Assembly: GCF_001420695.1 (NCBI RefSeq)
Contig: NZ_LJJB01000007.1
Span: 62,001-126,000, forward strand
Length of the DNA: 64,000 bases
Direction of reading: 5' to 3'
Source of the DNA: Brevibacillus choshinensis
GTDB taxonomy: Bacteria; Bacillota; Bacilli; Brevibacillales; Brevibacillaceae
Positions 8,408-16,726 of this stretch are shown in pieces (the stretch's first letter is position 1; the number at the start of each line of letters is the position of its first letter). Under the pieces are notes generated by a model. It did not search any database. It had not been told where the DNA came from and saw nothing but the letters and a program-made list of their open reading frames with translations. Position numbers and translations under genes: made by a program.

Positions 8408-9346
8408 TTGGGGGTGGGTACCATCGCAATAGACAGACAAAAGGGGCGAAGAAGCTGGGTGATCCACCTGTTTCCCCTTCCGGCTCTGGTCATTTATGCA
8501 CTCTTTGTGGTTTATCCGATCTTTTCGGCCTTTACGTACAGCTTGTATGACTGGCAAGGCATCAAGCGCGGCGTATTTGTTGGACTGAAAAACTTTACGA
8601 CGTTGTTCACCGTCGAGCCATTCAATGAGATGTTTTGGAATGCATTTAGTCACAATCTTCTGTATTTTGTTGTGGAAATGATCGTGCAAAATGGTATTGC
8701 CTTCACGTTAGCTTTTTTCATCTATCGAAAGATTCGCGGTGCAGGTTTTTTGAAGGTCGCGTATTTTATACCGCGGTTGCTCTCTGTCATCGTAGTCGGG
8801 TTTTTGTGGAAGCTCATTTTTAATCCCAATTACGGCGCGCTGAACACGTTTCTGACCAAGGTAGGCCTGGCAGAATGGGCAAAGCCGTGGCTAGGTGACC
8901 CGGATACGGCTCTTCTGGCGATCATCCTCGTCAATTGTTGGTTTGGTGTGGGATTTGCGATGTTGATTTTTTTGGCAGGCCTGCAGTCGATCCCCGAGGA
9001 GCTCATTGAAGCGGCGAGACTGGATGGTGCGCGTGGCGTAACGTTACTATGGAAGATCATTCTTCCGTTGTGCATGCCGGCAATCACGATTATGACCATT
9101 TTCACATTCATTCAGGCCTTCGAGGCTTTCGAGCTCGTGTATGCCATGCAAGGGTCGATGGGAGAGCCATTTTATTCGACGGATACGTTGGCGGTGTATT
9201 TCTACCGGATGGCTTTTAGCAGTGCCGGGGGAGGGGATGTATCAATCGGTCTTGGTTCAGCGCTGGCTGTGGTGCTGTTTCTCATCGTCGCCTCAGTATC
9301 AGCCCTCTCTCTCTATTTGATGCGCAAGCGAGAGGTTCAGCATTGA
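8408..9346 (+). CDS. Sugar ABC transporter permease (MalF/UgpA type)
   Basis: About 310 residues with six predicted membrane segments. The family EAA loop is EELIEAARLDGARGVTLLWKIILPL, the ATPase contact site of CUT1 permeases. The start is uncertain: the frame opens at TTG 8408, GTG 8414 is also in frame, and the nearest purine-rich site (GGAGGGAGGGAG, ~8375) is 20 bases away. It lies 53 bases after the binding-protein gene and is co-oriented with the second permease. Confidence 0.88.
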   Translation: MGVGTIAIDRQKGRRSWVIHLFPLPALVIYALFVVYPIFSAFTYSLYDWQGIKRGVFVGLKNFTTLFTVEPFNEMFWNAFSHNLLYFVVEMIVQNGIAFTLAFFIYRKIRGAGFLKVAYFIPRLLSVIVVGFLWKLIFNPNYGALNTFLTKVGLAEWAKPWLGDPDTALLAIILVNCWFGVGFAMLIFLAGLQSIPEELIEAARLDGARGVTLLWKIILPLCMPAITIMTIFTFIQAFEAFELVYAMQGSMGEPFYSTDTLAVYFYRMAFSSAGGGDVSIGLGSALAVVLFLIVASVSALSLYLMRKREVQH

Positions 9347-9404
9347 TAGCGCTACAGCGTGACACAGTCGCCCAGGTTTTTTGGGAAGGAAGGAGGAATG
9401 CGTT

Positions 9405-10229
9405 TTGAAAACGAGCATAGGCGGCAGAGCGGTACAATACGTAATCGCATACCTTTTTATGCTAGTGGCACTTTATCCGATCGCCTTGATGATTGCCTCC
9501 TCGTTTAAAACGAACATGGAAATTTTCGCTAATCCACTCTCGCTACCGAGCTCCTTTCACTTCGAGACATACCAGAAGCTGTGGGAAGCCGTACCTTTTG
9601 CTGATTTCTTATGGAACAGCATTTTCGTCAGCGGGATGTCCGTATTGATGATTACCGTTTTTTCTGCAATGGCTGCCTTTTACTTGGCGAGATTTTCTTT
9701 CAAATGGACAGCGGCGCTTTACTTCTTTTTTCTCTTGGGGCTGATGATTCCGATCAAGCTGGGGATCGTACCCTTGTTTATCTTGATGAAAAATTTGGGA
9801 CTTCTCAATTCTCTCTGGTCTCTCATCTTGATTTACACAGCGAGTGGGATTCCCATTGCGGTATTTATTTTAACAGGGTTTTTCCGGACCTTGCCTGTGG
9901 AGCTGGAGGAGGCGGCGCGGATCGATGGCTGCAGTAATTTCCAAGTGTTTTGGAGGGTACTGCTGCCCCTGATACGTCCGGCATTGGCTACTGTGGTGAT
10001 CATCAACTTCATCCATGCCTGGAACGACTTTTTCTTTCCGCTCATTTTCATTCAAAAGGAGACGCTCAAGACGATACCGGTCGGCATGATGGTTCTGTTC
10101 GGTGAGTATGAAACGGATTGGAGTCTGCTGTTCGCAGGTCTCACGTTGTCTGCCTTGCCGATGATTGGCGTGTTTTTGCTTGCGTCCAGGCAGTTCATGG
10201 AGGGGTTGACAGCTGGTGCAGTCAAATAA
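9405..10229 (+). CDS. Sugar ABC transporter permease (MalG/UgpE type)
   Basis: 274 residues from TTG 9405; AAGGAGGAA eight bases upstream decides the start over the longer frame at 9381. Six membrane segments and the EAA loop (ELEEAARIDGCSNFQVFWRVLLPL) identify the second CUT1 permease. The N-terminal segment SFKTNMEIFANPLSLP is a standard feature of MalG-type subunits. It overlaps the following kinase gene by 14 bases, indicating translational coupling of uptake and phosphorylation. Confidence 0.88.
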   Translation: MKTSIGGRAVQYVIAYLFMLVALYPIALMIASSFKTNMEIFANPLSLPSSFHFETYQKLWEAVPFADFLWNSIFVSGMSVLMITVFSAMAAFYLARFSFKWTAALYFFFLLGLMIPIKLGIVPLFILMKNLGLLNSLWSLILIYTASGIPIAVFILTGFFRTLPVELEEAARIDGCSNFQVFWRVLLPLIRPALATVVIINFIHAWNDFFFPLIFIQKETLKTIPVGMMVLFGEYETDWSLLFAGLTLSALPMIGVFLLASRQFMEGLTAGAVK

Positions 10230-11190
10230 GAAACAACAATGGTTTATCGCATTGGACGGAGGAGGGACCAGGACGAGAGCCGCAATATGCAATGCCTCTG
10301 GCCGAATCGCTGCTATGTCAGTCGGAGATGCCACCAATCCACTTTCACGACCGTGGGAGGCAGTGGAGAGTACGATTCGTGAGCTCGTTCGGGACGTGAT
10401 CGATCAGGCAGGTATAGAGAACGCATTGGTATCTGCGCTCTATCTCGGGCTCGCTGGTGCAGATCGCCCTGAAATCAAAGATCGCCTTCGGGAAGCCTTT
10501 ACAGATGAATGGGGAGAGCGGCTGTTGCTCGATAACGATGCTGTCTCTGCTCTGTACGCAGGTACATGGGGCGGACCGGGGATTGTCTTGATCGGAGGAA
10601 CTGGCTCGATTGCCTATACCGTAACAGCCGATGAACAAAGGCAGCGCACGGGTGGATGGGGCTATTTAATAGGCGATGAGGGCAGTGGTTTTGACATCGG
10701 GCGAAGAGCAGCTGCAGCAGTCATGCAAGCAGCAGATGGTCGAGGGAAGCCAACAGCTTTGACAGACCTGTACCTGGCGCATTTTGGAGTGAACCGTCCC
10801 GAGGAGCTGATTGCCCGCATCTACGGGGGAATCAATCCGCGCAAGGAGTTGGCTGATACGAGCACGTTGGTGGAAAAAGCAGCAGGCCTCGGGGATGAGG
10901 TCTCTACACAGCTCATCGCACATGCCGCAGATGATTTAGTGGAGCTTGCTTCTGCCAGTCTGAGAAAAGTAGGGAGTCCATTGCCGGTTGTATTGGCAGG
11001 TGGATTGCTTACAGCAGATACGATGCTCCGGCGTGAGGTGCTGCGACGGGCCTGGTTTGCCGTGAAGATTCCGACTGTTGCTCCGGTCATTGGCGCTTTG
11101 GTAGCAGCCATGAGGAGGACTGGAAGGCATATAGACGCTGAGATTGCGTCCCGGCTCGAGCAGAGTGGAACCGTAAGAAAAAAGGAGTGA
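10216..11190 (+). CDS. BadF/BadG-family sugar kinase (GlcNAc/MurNAc kinase, MurK-like)
   Basis: 324 residues from GTG 10216 inside the end of the permease gene; GGAGGGG lies 10-16 bases upstream. The N-terminal phosphate loop DGGGTRTRAAIC, then LGLAGADRPEI, DNDAVSALYAGT, LIGGTGSIAY and GGWGYLIGDEGSGFDIG are the ASKHA-fold blocks of the BadF/BadG/BcrA/BcrD family, which includes N-acetylglucosamine kinases and Clostridium MurK (GlcNAc and MurNAc kinase). Being immediately upstream of murQ it most likely makes MurNAc-6-phosphate (and perhaps GlcNAc-6-phosphate) from sugars taken up by the ABC importer. In B. subtilis this step is done by the PTS protein MurP instead. Confidence 0.82.
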   Translation: MQSNKKQQWFIALDGGGTRTRAAICNASGRIAAMSVGDATNPLSRPWEAVESTIRELVRDVIDQAGIENALVSALYLGLAGADRPEIKDRLREAFTDEWGERLLLDNDAVSALYAGTWGGPGIVLIGGTGSIAYTVTADEQRQRTGGWGYLIGDEGSGFDIGRRAAAAVMQAADGRGKPTALTDLYLAHFGVNRPEELIARIYGGINPRKELADTSTLVEKAAGLGDEVSTQLIAHAADDLVELASASLRKVGSPLPVVLAGGLLTADTMLRREVLRRAWFAVKIPTVAPVIGALVAAMRRTGRHIDAEIASRLEQSGTVRKKE

Positions 11191-11195
11191 GGTCT

Positions 11196-12119
11196 GTGGG
11201 AGAGAACTTGCATCAGCTCCAGACAGAAATGCGAAATGCCGCAAGCGAGCAACTGGACCAGATGTCTGCGCTAGAAATTGTGACTCTGATGAATCAGGAG
11301 GATCAAAAGGTGGCACAGGCCGTGGAGCAAGTGCTGCCTGAGATCGCACAGGCAGTCGAGCTGATTGCAGAAGCGCTGGAAAAAGGGAGGCGCCTGTTTT
11401 ACGTCGGTGCCGGTACAAGTGGCAGGCTGGGTGTATTGGACGCGGCCGAATGTCCACCCACGTTTGGAACCGATCCCGCACAGGTGCGCGGAATCATTGC
11501 AGGCGGGAGCAAAGCATTGACTGTCGCAGTGGAAGGCGCTGAGGATTCGCTGACTTTGGGACCAGATGACGTGCGAGAAGCAGGAGTACAGGCAGGAGAT
11601 GTCGTCGTCGGGATCGCCGCGAGTGGCCGAACCCCTTATGTCATCGGTGCGTTGGCCGAAGCCAAGATACGCCAAGCGGTAACGATTTCACTCGCATGCA
11701 ACCCAGGATCGGAAATCAATCAAGGGGTGGATGTGTGCATCAATCTGGCTGTTGGTCCGGAAGTTGTGACGGGCTCTACCCGATTAAAGGCGGGAACTGC
11801 AACAAAAATGGTCTTGAACATGCTGACAACGGCGAGCATGGTTCGAGTGGGAAAGGTATATGGCAACTGGATGGTCAACGTCCAAGCGACCAACAACAAG
11901 CTGCGGGAGCGGGCCAAGCAGATCGTGATGCAAGTAACCGGAATCGAATATCCGGAAGCAGAGACATTGATCGCGGAGGCGACAGGAGACGTGAAGCTGG
12001 CGATCGTGATGCAACTGACAGGCTTGCCAAGAGCCGCTGCAGAGGAAAGATTGCAGTGTGCAGGTCAAAAAGTACGCCAGGCGATTGAACATGACCAGGA
12101 AGAGAAAAGCCAGTCCTAG
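11196..12119 (+). CDS. murQ: N-acetylmuramic acid 6-phosphate etherase
   Basis: 307 residues from GTG 11196, chosen because AAGGAG is 8-9 bases upstream; GTG 11187 overlaps the previous stop but has no ribosome site. Signatures: LFYVGAGTSGRLGVLDAAECPPTFG (SIS sugar-phosphate site), GIAASGRTPYVIGAL, and TRLKAGTATKMVLNMLTT with ATNNKLRERA near the C-terminus. MurQ cleaves the D-lactyl ether of MurNAc-6-phosphate to give GlcNAc-6-phosphate and lactate in the cytosol. It is the last gene of the operon and fixes the pathway as cell-wall amino-sugar recycling or scavenging. Confidence 0.95.
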   Translation: MGENLHQLQTEMRNAASEQLDQMSALEIVTLMNQEDQKVAQAVEQVLPEIAQAVELIAEALEKGRRLFYVGAGTSGRLGVLDAAECPPTFGTDPAQVRGIIAGGSKALTVAVEGAEDSLTLGPDDVREAGVQAGDVVVGIAASGRTPYVIGALAEAKIRQAVTISLACNPGSEINQGVDVCINLAVGPEVVTGSTRLKAGTATKMVLNMLTTASMVRVGKVYGNWMVNVQATNNKLRERAKQIVMQVTGIEYPEAETLIAEATGDVKLAIVMQLTGLPRAAAEERLQCAGQKVRQAIEHDQEEKSQS

Positions 12120-12230
12120 CAAATCGAGCCACCTATATCGAGCAAAAATACTAGATGCATCAAGCCTTTTTGCAGTATGATTGGCAACATGGTTGTCAAC
12201 CAGGGACTGGCAAAAAGGAAGTGGATAAAG

Positions 12231-13622
12231 GTGGCTTCATTGGTATCGGCAGAAGCGCAGCTATCTGCCAGGAAGAAAATCAGTCTGATCCTGTCATTGG
12301 CGGTTCCCGCTATGCTCGAACAGATCTTGCATACGCTGGTCGGCTTTGTCGACCTGTTTTTTGTGTCTAATCTGGGTGCAACGGCCATTGCTGCAGTCGG
12401 CGTGGCGAATGCGATGATTCTCGTTTTTATGGCGATTTTTATGGCAGTAGGTGTCTCCGCTTCCTCCTACATCACGCAAAGCATCGGCGCAGGAAAACCT
12501 GAAGCGGCAGCTGCCTATGCCCGTCAAGCCGTGGTGCTGTCAGCGGGACTCGGTATCGTGTGTGGGATCATCGTGCTCCTCTTTGCAGAGCCGATTCTTC
12601 GCATGATGGGCGCAGAGCCACAGGTATTGGGAGAAGCGGTGGTCTACTTTCGGATTGTGGGTGGCCCCGCGATCTTCCTTGCCCTGATGGTGACGCTTGG
12701 GAGTATTTTGCGTTCGACCGGTGACACTCGTACTCCGATGAAAGTCAGCCTGTATATTAATCTCGTTCACATCGCATTGGATTACGTGTTCATCTTTGGA
12801 CTCGGTTCCTTTGGTGGATGGGGCGTAGCAGGGGCTGCTTGGGCGACGGCATTGGTACGTATATTAGGATCGATTGCCCTTTTTGTTGCCGTGCATCGGT
12901 CTTCTCTAGCTATTTGGAATGATTTTTCCTGGCGAGAAACATGTGGGGGTCCAGCCAAGGAGATTATCCAGCGATCCTTACCGGTCATCGCAGAGAAAAT
13001 GATTATGCGCTTTGGCGTTTTGGTATACTACGGAGCCATTATTCGAATGGGGACACAGGCGTATGCCGCCCACATGATTGCGTCTAATTTGGAATCACTG
13101 ATGATTCTGGCGGGGGCTGGCTTTGAAGTGGCTGCTACTGTACTGGTGGGACAGTATTGGGGGGCAAAGCGCTCGCGTGATGCATATTCCTTCGGGATGC
13201 TGTGCACGTGGCTGGGTCTGGGACTCATGTCGATTTTCGGGCTGGCCTTGTATCTTTGTGCTCCGATGATTGCAGGAATCTTTACCCAGGATGCTGCCAT
13301 CATCGAATACGTGGTCATTGCGTTGACGTTTATGGCCTTGTATCAACCACCATTGGCATTGCTGGTCGTATTGAGGGGAGCTTTGCAGGGGGCAGGAGAT
13401 ACGAAAGCGCCGATGTACGCTACGGCAGTCGGCATGTGGCTGGTCAGAATGGTCGGTGTGTACCTCTTTGGTTTTCAGATGGGAATGGGGCTCGCTGGTG
13501 TGTGGCTCTCGATCTTTTGTGATGTGCTCATCCGAGGAATCTTTCTTCTCTATCTGTATCGGAAAAGATTCCTGCACATTTCACGCGCGGAAGGGATGGA
13601 AACAACAGAACGAATAGGGTAA
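12231..13622 (+). CDS. MATE-family multidrug / metabolite exporter
   Basis: 463 residues from GTG 12231, preceded by AAGGAAG at nine bases; ATG 12177 is in frame but lacks a ribosome site. Twelve hydrophobic segments and two homologous halves mark the MATE fold: LSLAVPAMLEQILHTLVGFVDLFFVSNLG in the first half, LPVIAEKMIMRFGVLVYY starting the second, with LRSTGDTRTPM and LQGAGDTKAPM at equivalent positions in the halves (a hallmark of the NorM/DinF group). It is a Na+ or H+-coupled exporter in the cytoplasmic membrane; the substrate is unknown. A weak hairpin (13651-13693) separates it from the kinase gene. Confidence 0.88.
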   Translation: MASLVSAEAQLSARKKISLILSLAVPAMLEQILHTLVGFVDLFFVSNLGATAIAAVGVANAMILVFMAIFMAVGVSASSYITQSIGAGKPEAAAAYARQAVVLSAGLGIVCGIIVLLFAEPILRMMGAEPQVLGEAVVYFRIVGGPAIFLALMVTLGSILRSTGDTRTPMKVSLYINLVHIALDYVFIFGLGSFGGWGVAGAAWATALVRILGSIALFVAVHRSSLAIWNDFSWRETCGGPAKEIIQRSLPVIAEKMIMRFGVLVYYGAIIRMGTQAYAAHMIASNLESLMILAGAGFEVAATVLVGQYWGAKRSRDAYSFGMLCTWLGLGLMSIFGLALYLCAPMIAGIFTQDAAIIEYVVIALTFMALYQPPLALLVVLRGALQGAGDTKAPMYATAVGMWLVRMVGVYLFGFQMGMGLAGVWLSIFCDVLIRGIFLLYLYRKRFLHISRAEGMETTERIG

Positions 13623-13711
13623 TATTGGTTATGAATCGCATTTTTGAGAACGGGTAAAGGCTATTTCCGCCATGAGGAGTAGCCGTTTTCTTGTCCCAGG
13701 AGGGGGATTCG

Positions 13712-15124
13712 ATGAAAGACTTGTTGGATAGTGGTATCAGGAGCGGTCTTTTCTATCGCTCCTTCTTTGACCAACTGGGCCAAGCTGCTTTTCTGCTAGA
13801 CAGGTCAGGTACGGTATTTACGGGAAATCCAGCATGCGAGGAACTGCTAGGATTTGCTCCTGAGGAGTGGGCTGGAATTCCGTTCTGGTTGCTGGCTGTC
13901 CCGGAAGAGCGGGAGATGGTGAGATTGCAGACGCAATTTGCCATGGAGGGTAATCCCAAGCCCTTTTGCACCTCGTTGGCACACAATGACGATTATTCGG
14001 TTCCCGTACATATTACGTTTGATACATTTTTCACGGAAGGCGCGGCTGTCGGGTATTTTGCGATCGTCCAGGAGATCAGAACGAACGCGACGGACAGCAG
14101 TGGCAACAAGGCATGCAAGTTTGTGGATGTATCTTCAGAGGGTGTATTTATTTACCGCGCGGGCAAGCTGCATTATGCCAATCAGGTCGGGGTCAAGATC
14201 GCAGGCGCCACTCATTTGAACAAGCTGTTGCAGGTTCCCTTCTCGATGTTGTTTCACCCTCATGAGTTGCCGATGATTGAGGATATGATGTTGCGGGTGG
14301 AAAAGGGAGAGGTGGTCAATCCACTCGAGGTGGAGCTCATCCGGCTGGATGGGATTCTGATCGATGCAGAGGTATGCGCGACAAACGCCATCATTTCTGG
14401 AAAGTCCACTTGTTACGTGCTGATACGTGATATCACGGAAAGAAAGAGGGCGCAGGAATTTTTGCAAAACTCGGAAAAACTTGCGCTGGTAGGTCAACTA
14501 GCTGCCGGAATTGCACACGAAATACGTAATCCGCTGACGTCTTTAAAAGGATTCGTCCAATTAATGCAGAAAGATGGTATGCGTAAGCCAGAGTATTTTA
14601 CGATCATGAGCTCTGAGCTCGCTCGTATCGAATTGATTGTAAATGAATTGTTGGTTTTGGCAAAGCCGCACGCGGCTGCATTTGAAGCACGTGACTTGTC
14701 CAACCTGATCAGTCACGTGGTTACATTGTTGGAAACAGAAGCGATTTTGCGAAAAGTAATGATTCGGGTCGTCTTTGAAACGGAAATGCCCATGATTCGT
14801 TGTGACGAAAATCATTTGAAGCAAGCCTTCATTAACTTTCTCAAAAATGGAATTGAAGCGATGCAGGGCAGTGGCGAGATCGTGATTCGATTGCGCTGTG
14901 AAGACAACCGCGTAGTCGTCCGCTTTGAGGACAACGGGATGGGCATACCTCCCGAACAGTTGACGAGGTTGGGCGAAGCTTTTTTTACTACGAAAGAATC
15001 GGGAACGGGTCTCGGATTGATGGTAAGTCGTAGAATCATAGAGAACCACAGAGGTACGCTACGATTGAAGAGTGCTCTCGGACAAGGCACGACGGTAGAG
15101 GTATCCTTGCCGATTCACGGATAG
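13712..15124 (+). CDS. PAS-domain sensor histidine kinase (sporulation-kinase type, soluble)
   Basis: 470 residues from ATG 13712 (CAGGAGGGGG upstream). Two PAS domains occupy ~10-125 (DRSGTVFTGNPACEELLGFAPEEW) and ~135-250, ending YVLIRDITERK. The HisKA helix has GIAHEIRNPLTSLKGF with phospho-acceptor His269; the ATPase lobe has FINFLKNGIEAM (N box), FEDNGMGIP (G1) and GTGLGLMVSRRII (G2). There are no membrane segments, so it is a cytosolic sensor like KinA/KinE, which feed the Spo0 phosphorelay. No response regulator gene is adjacent, also typical of phosphorelay kinases. Signal unknown. Confidence 0.87.
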   Translation: MKDLLDSGIRSGLFYRSFFDQLGQAAFLLDRSGTVFTGNPACEELLGFAPEEWAGIPFWLLAVPEEREMVRLQTQFAMEGNPKPFCTSLAHNDDYSVPVHITFDTFFTEGAAVGYFAIVQEIRTNATDSSGNKACKFVDVSSEGVFIYRAGKLHYANQVGVKIAGATHLNKLLQVPFSMLFHPHELPMIEDMMLRVEKGEVVNPLEVELIRLDGILIDAEVCATNAIISGKSTCYVLIRDITERKRAQEFLQNSEKLALVGQLAAGIAHEIRNPLTSLKGFVQLMQKDGMRKPEYFTIMSSELARIELIVNELLVLAKPHAAAFEARDLSNLISHVVTLLETEAILRKVMIRVVFETEMPMIRCDENHLKQAFINFLKNGIEAMQGSGEIVIRLRCEDNRVVVRFEDNGMGIPPEQLTRLGEAFFTTKESGTGLGLMVSRRIIENHRGTLRLKSALGQGTTVEVSLPIHG

Positions 15125-15157
15125 CCGATGATCGAAAGGTTTGGGGGGATGATCAGG

Positions 15158-15484
15158 ATGGCTGACCATCTGGGTAAAAATACGGTTCTGACGGCGGGCT
15201 TTGCGCAAATCCCAAAAGGGACCACGCTGTATGAAGTATCGACAATGGTAGGATGTGTACTGATAATTGACGCGGATCACGATGTGATTTGCGATGCAAG
15301 CTTTACATTTGTCATGGACAAGACGAGCGAATTCCTGGTAAGTCTACTACTGGGAAAATCAGTAGCAGACGGCATGCAGGAAATTACGCAGGTCGTGCAA
15401 GAGCGTTTCCTGGCTCCGGGTCAGGGTGCCGTTTTGCAAGCGATCCGTGCTGCTGCCCTGCGATATCACGAGAAAAAATTGTAA
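15158..15484 (+). CDS. DUF3870 domain protein
   Basis: 108 residues from ATG 15158; the GGGGGG tract ends ~10 bases upstream, while ATG 15149 is too close to it and 15128 has no site. The pattern VLTAGFAQIPKGTTLYEV, then IDADHDVICDASFTFVMDKTSEFLVSLLLGKSV and QERFLAPGQGAVLQAI, fits the DUF3870 family, small single-domain proteins of unknown function in Firmicutes. It lies between a sensor kinase and a diguanylate cyclase in the same orientation with short gaps, so may belong to that signalling set. Confidence 0.78.
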   Translation: MADHLGKNTVLTAGFAQIPKGTTLYEVSTMVGCVLIIDADHDVICDASFTFVMDKTSEFLVSLLLGKSVADGMQEITQVVQERFLAPGQGAVLQAIRAAALRYHEKKL

Positions 15485-15511
15485 GCTACTTGGGTGGCCG
15501 GAGGGGTGTAC

Positions 15512-16726
15512 ATGCATGAAGACTTCGCGGTAAGAGAAGCGTATGCACGGCAGTTGTTGGATCGATATAGCCAATGGCTGAACCGTATCGAAGAAGTGGA
15601 TCGCTCTGAAATAGAAGCAGTAGAGCGCGAGCTTGCAGGGATGCTATCAGAAGAAGATAGTACGCTCCACGGCAATGTCATGAAGCAAATCGGGGAGTTG
15701 CATGAAAAGATCACCGAGATGCTGTGGATCTCAGAGCATATGAAAATATTGCACGACCTGAGCCATATTTTCGCCAAGACTTTTGATGAGGGCGAGATCT
15801 TGTGGAAAGCATTTGAGCTCGTTTCCAGAGTCATGCGCGCGGATGCTTTTTTCATCGCCTTTTTTGACGAAGGTGACAGTGAGATACGAATCCCGATCAG
15901 CATTGACAGTGGAATCAATTATGGCCCACTCATCGTTCCTTATGGTCAAGGGATGATTTCACGTGTAGTCGACACGAGACAGACGATCCACATCCGCACG
16001 ATGAGAGATGAACCGAGTGAGCCGGAAATGATCCGTTGGGGTAGCCCGGAAATCGACACAAACACCTGTATTTTTGTGCCTCTGATGCTGGGGAATCAGG
16101 TGAAAGGCGTTATTTCGGCCCAATCCTATCGGGAGTTCGCTTACAAAAAAGAACATGAGGAGCTTTTGAAGATCATCGGCTTCCAGGTAGCCAGTGCGAT
16201 GGAGACGGCGAGATTGTACGAGCGGGTATATCAGATGTCGTTTAAGGACGAGCTCACGGACCTAAGCAATTATCGCGCGTTTCACAACGACCTGGAAAAG
16301 CTGATGAAGAAGGAAGATTCTTCTGTAGTCCTGATCATGCTCGATTCGGATAATTTGAAAGCAGTGAACGATCACTACGGTCATCACTCTGGTGATGAGC
16401 TGATCCGGCGAATTGCGGAGGCACTAAAGTCGAGTACGGATAAAGGGGACACAGTGTACCGCTATGCAGGAGACGAGTTCATGCTACTTTCTCCAGGTGC
16501 CAAGATGGAGGAAGCGGAAGAAAAAGTACGAGCAATTCGGGAGTATTTGCGGACTCGTCCACTCGTTCAGGACGATTGCTCGATCCCGGTAGCTGTGAGC
16601 GTTGGAATCGCTCGCTTTCCTGATGATGCCGATACAGCTGATAGCCTGAAGCGGGCAGCAGATGAGGCGCTGTACCGCTCCAAGCGAAAGGGAAAGAATT
16701 GCACGACCGTGTATGCGAGTGATTAA
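15512..16726 (+). CDS. GAF-GGDEF diguanylate cyclase
   Basis: 404 residues from ATG 15512 (GGAGGGG upstream). An N-terminal helical region (1-75) precedes a GAF domain (~80-230) and a GGDEF domain (~240-404) with LTDLSNYRAFHNDLE, MLDSDNLKAVNDHYGHHSGDELI and the active-site loop AGDEF at 319-323, a version still found in active cyclases. The RxxD product-inhibition site expected five residues before the loop reads DKGD, so the Arg is missing and feedback inhibition is probably absent. No membrane segments. It should make cyclic di-GMP in the cytosol in response to a GAF ligand. Its stop codon overlaps that of the convergent nhaC gene. Confidence 0.87.
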   Translation: MHEDFAVREAYARQLLDRYSQWLNRIEEVDRSEIEAVERELAGMLSEEDSTLHGNVMKQIGELHEKITEMLWISEHMKILHDLSHIFAKTFDEGEILWKAFELVSRVMRADAFFIAFFDEGDSEIRIPISIDSGINYGPLIVPYGQGMISRVVDTRQTIHIRTMRDEPSEPEMIRWGSPEIDTNTCIFVPLMLGNQVKGVISAQSYREFAYKKEHEELLKIIGFQVASAMETARLYERVYQMSFKDELTDLSNYRAFHNDLEKLMKKEDSSVVLIMLDSDNLKAVNDHYGHHSGDELIRRIAEALKSSTDKGDTVYRYAGDEFMLLSPGAKMEEAEEKVRAIREYLRTRPLVQDDCSIPVAVSVGIARFPDDADTADSLKRAADEALYRSKRKGKNCTTVYASD

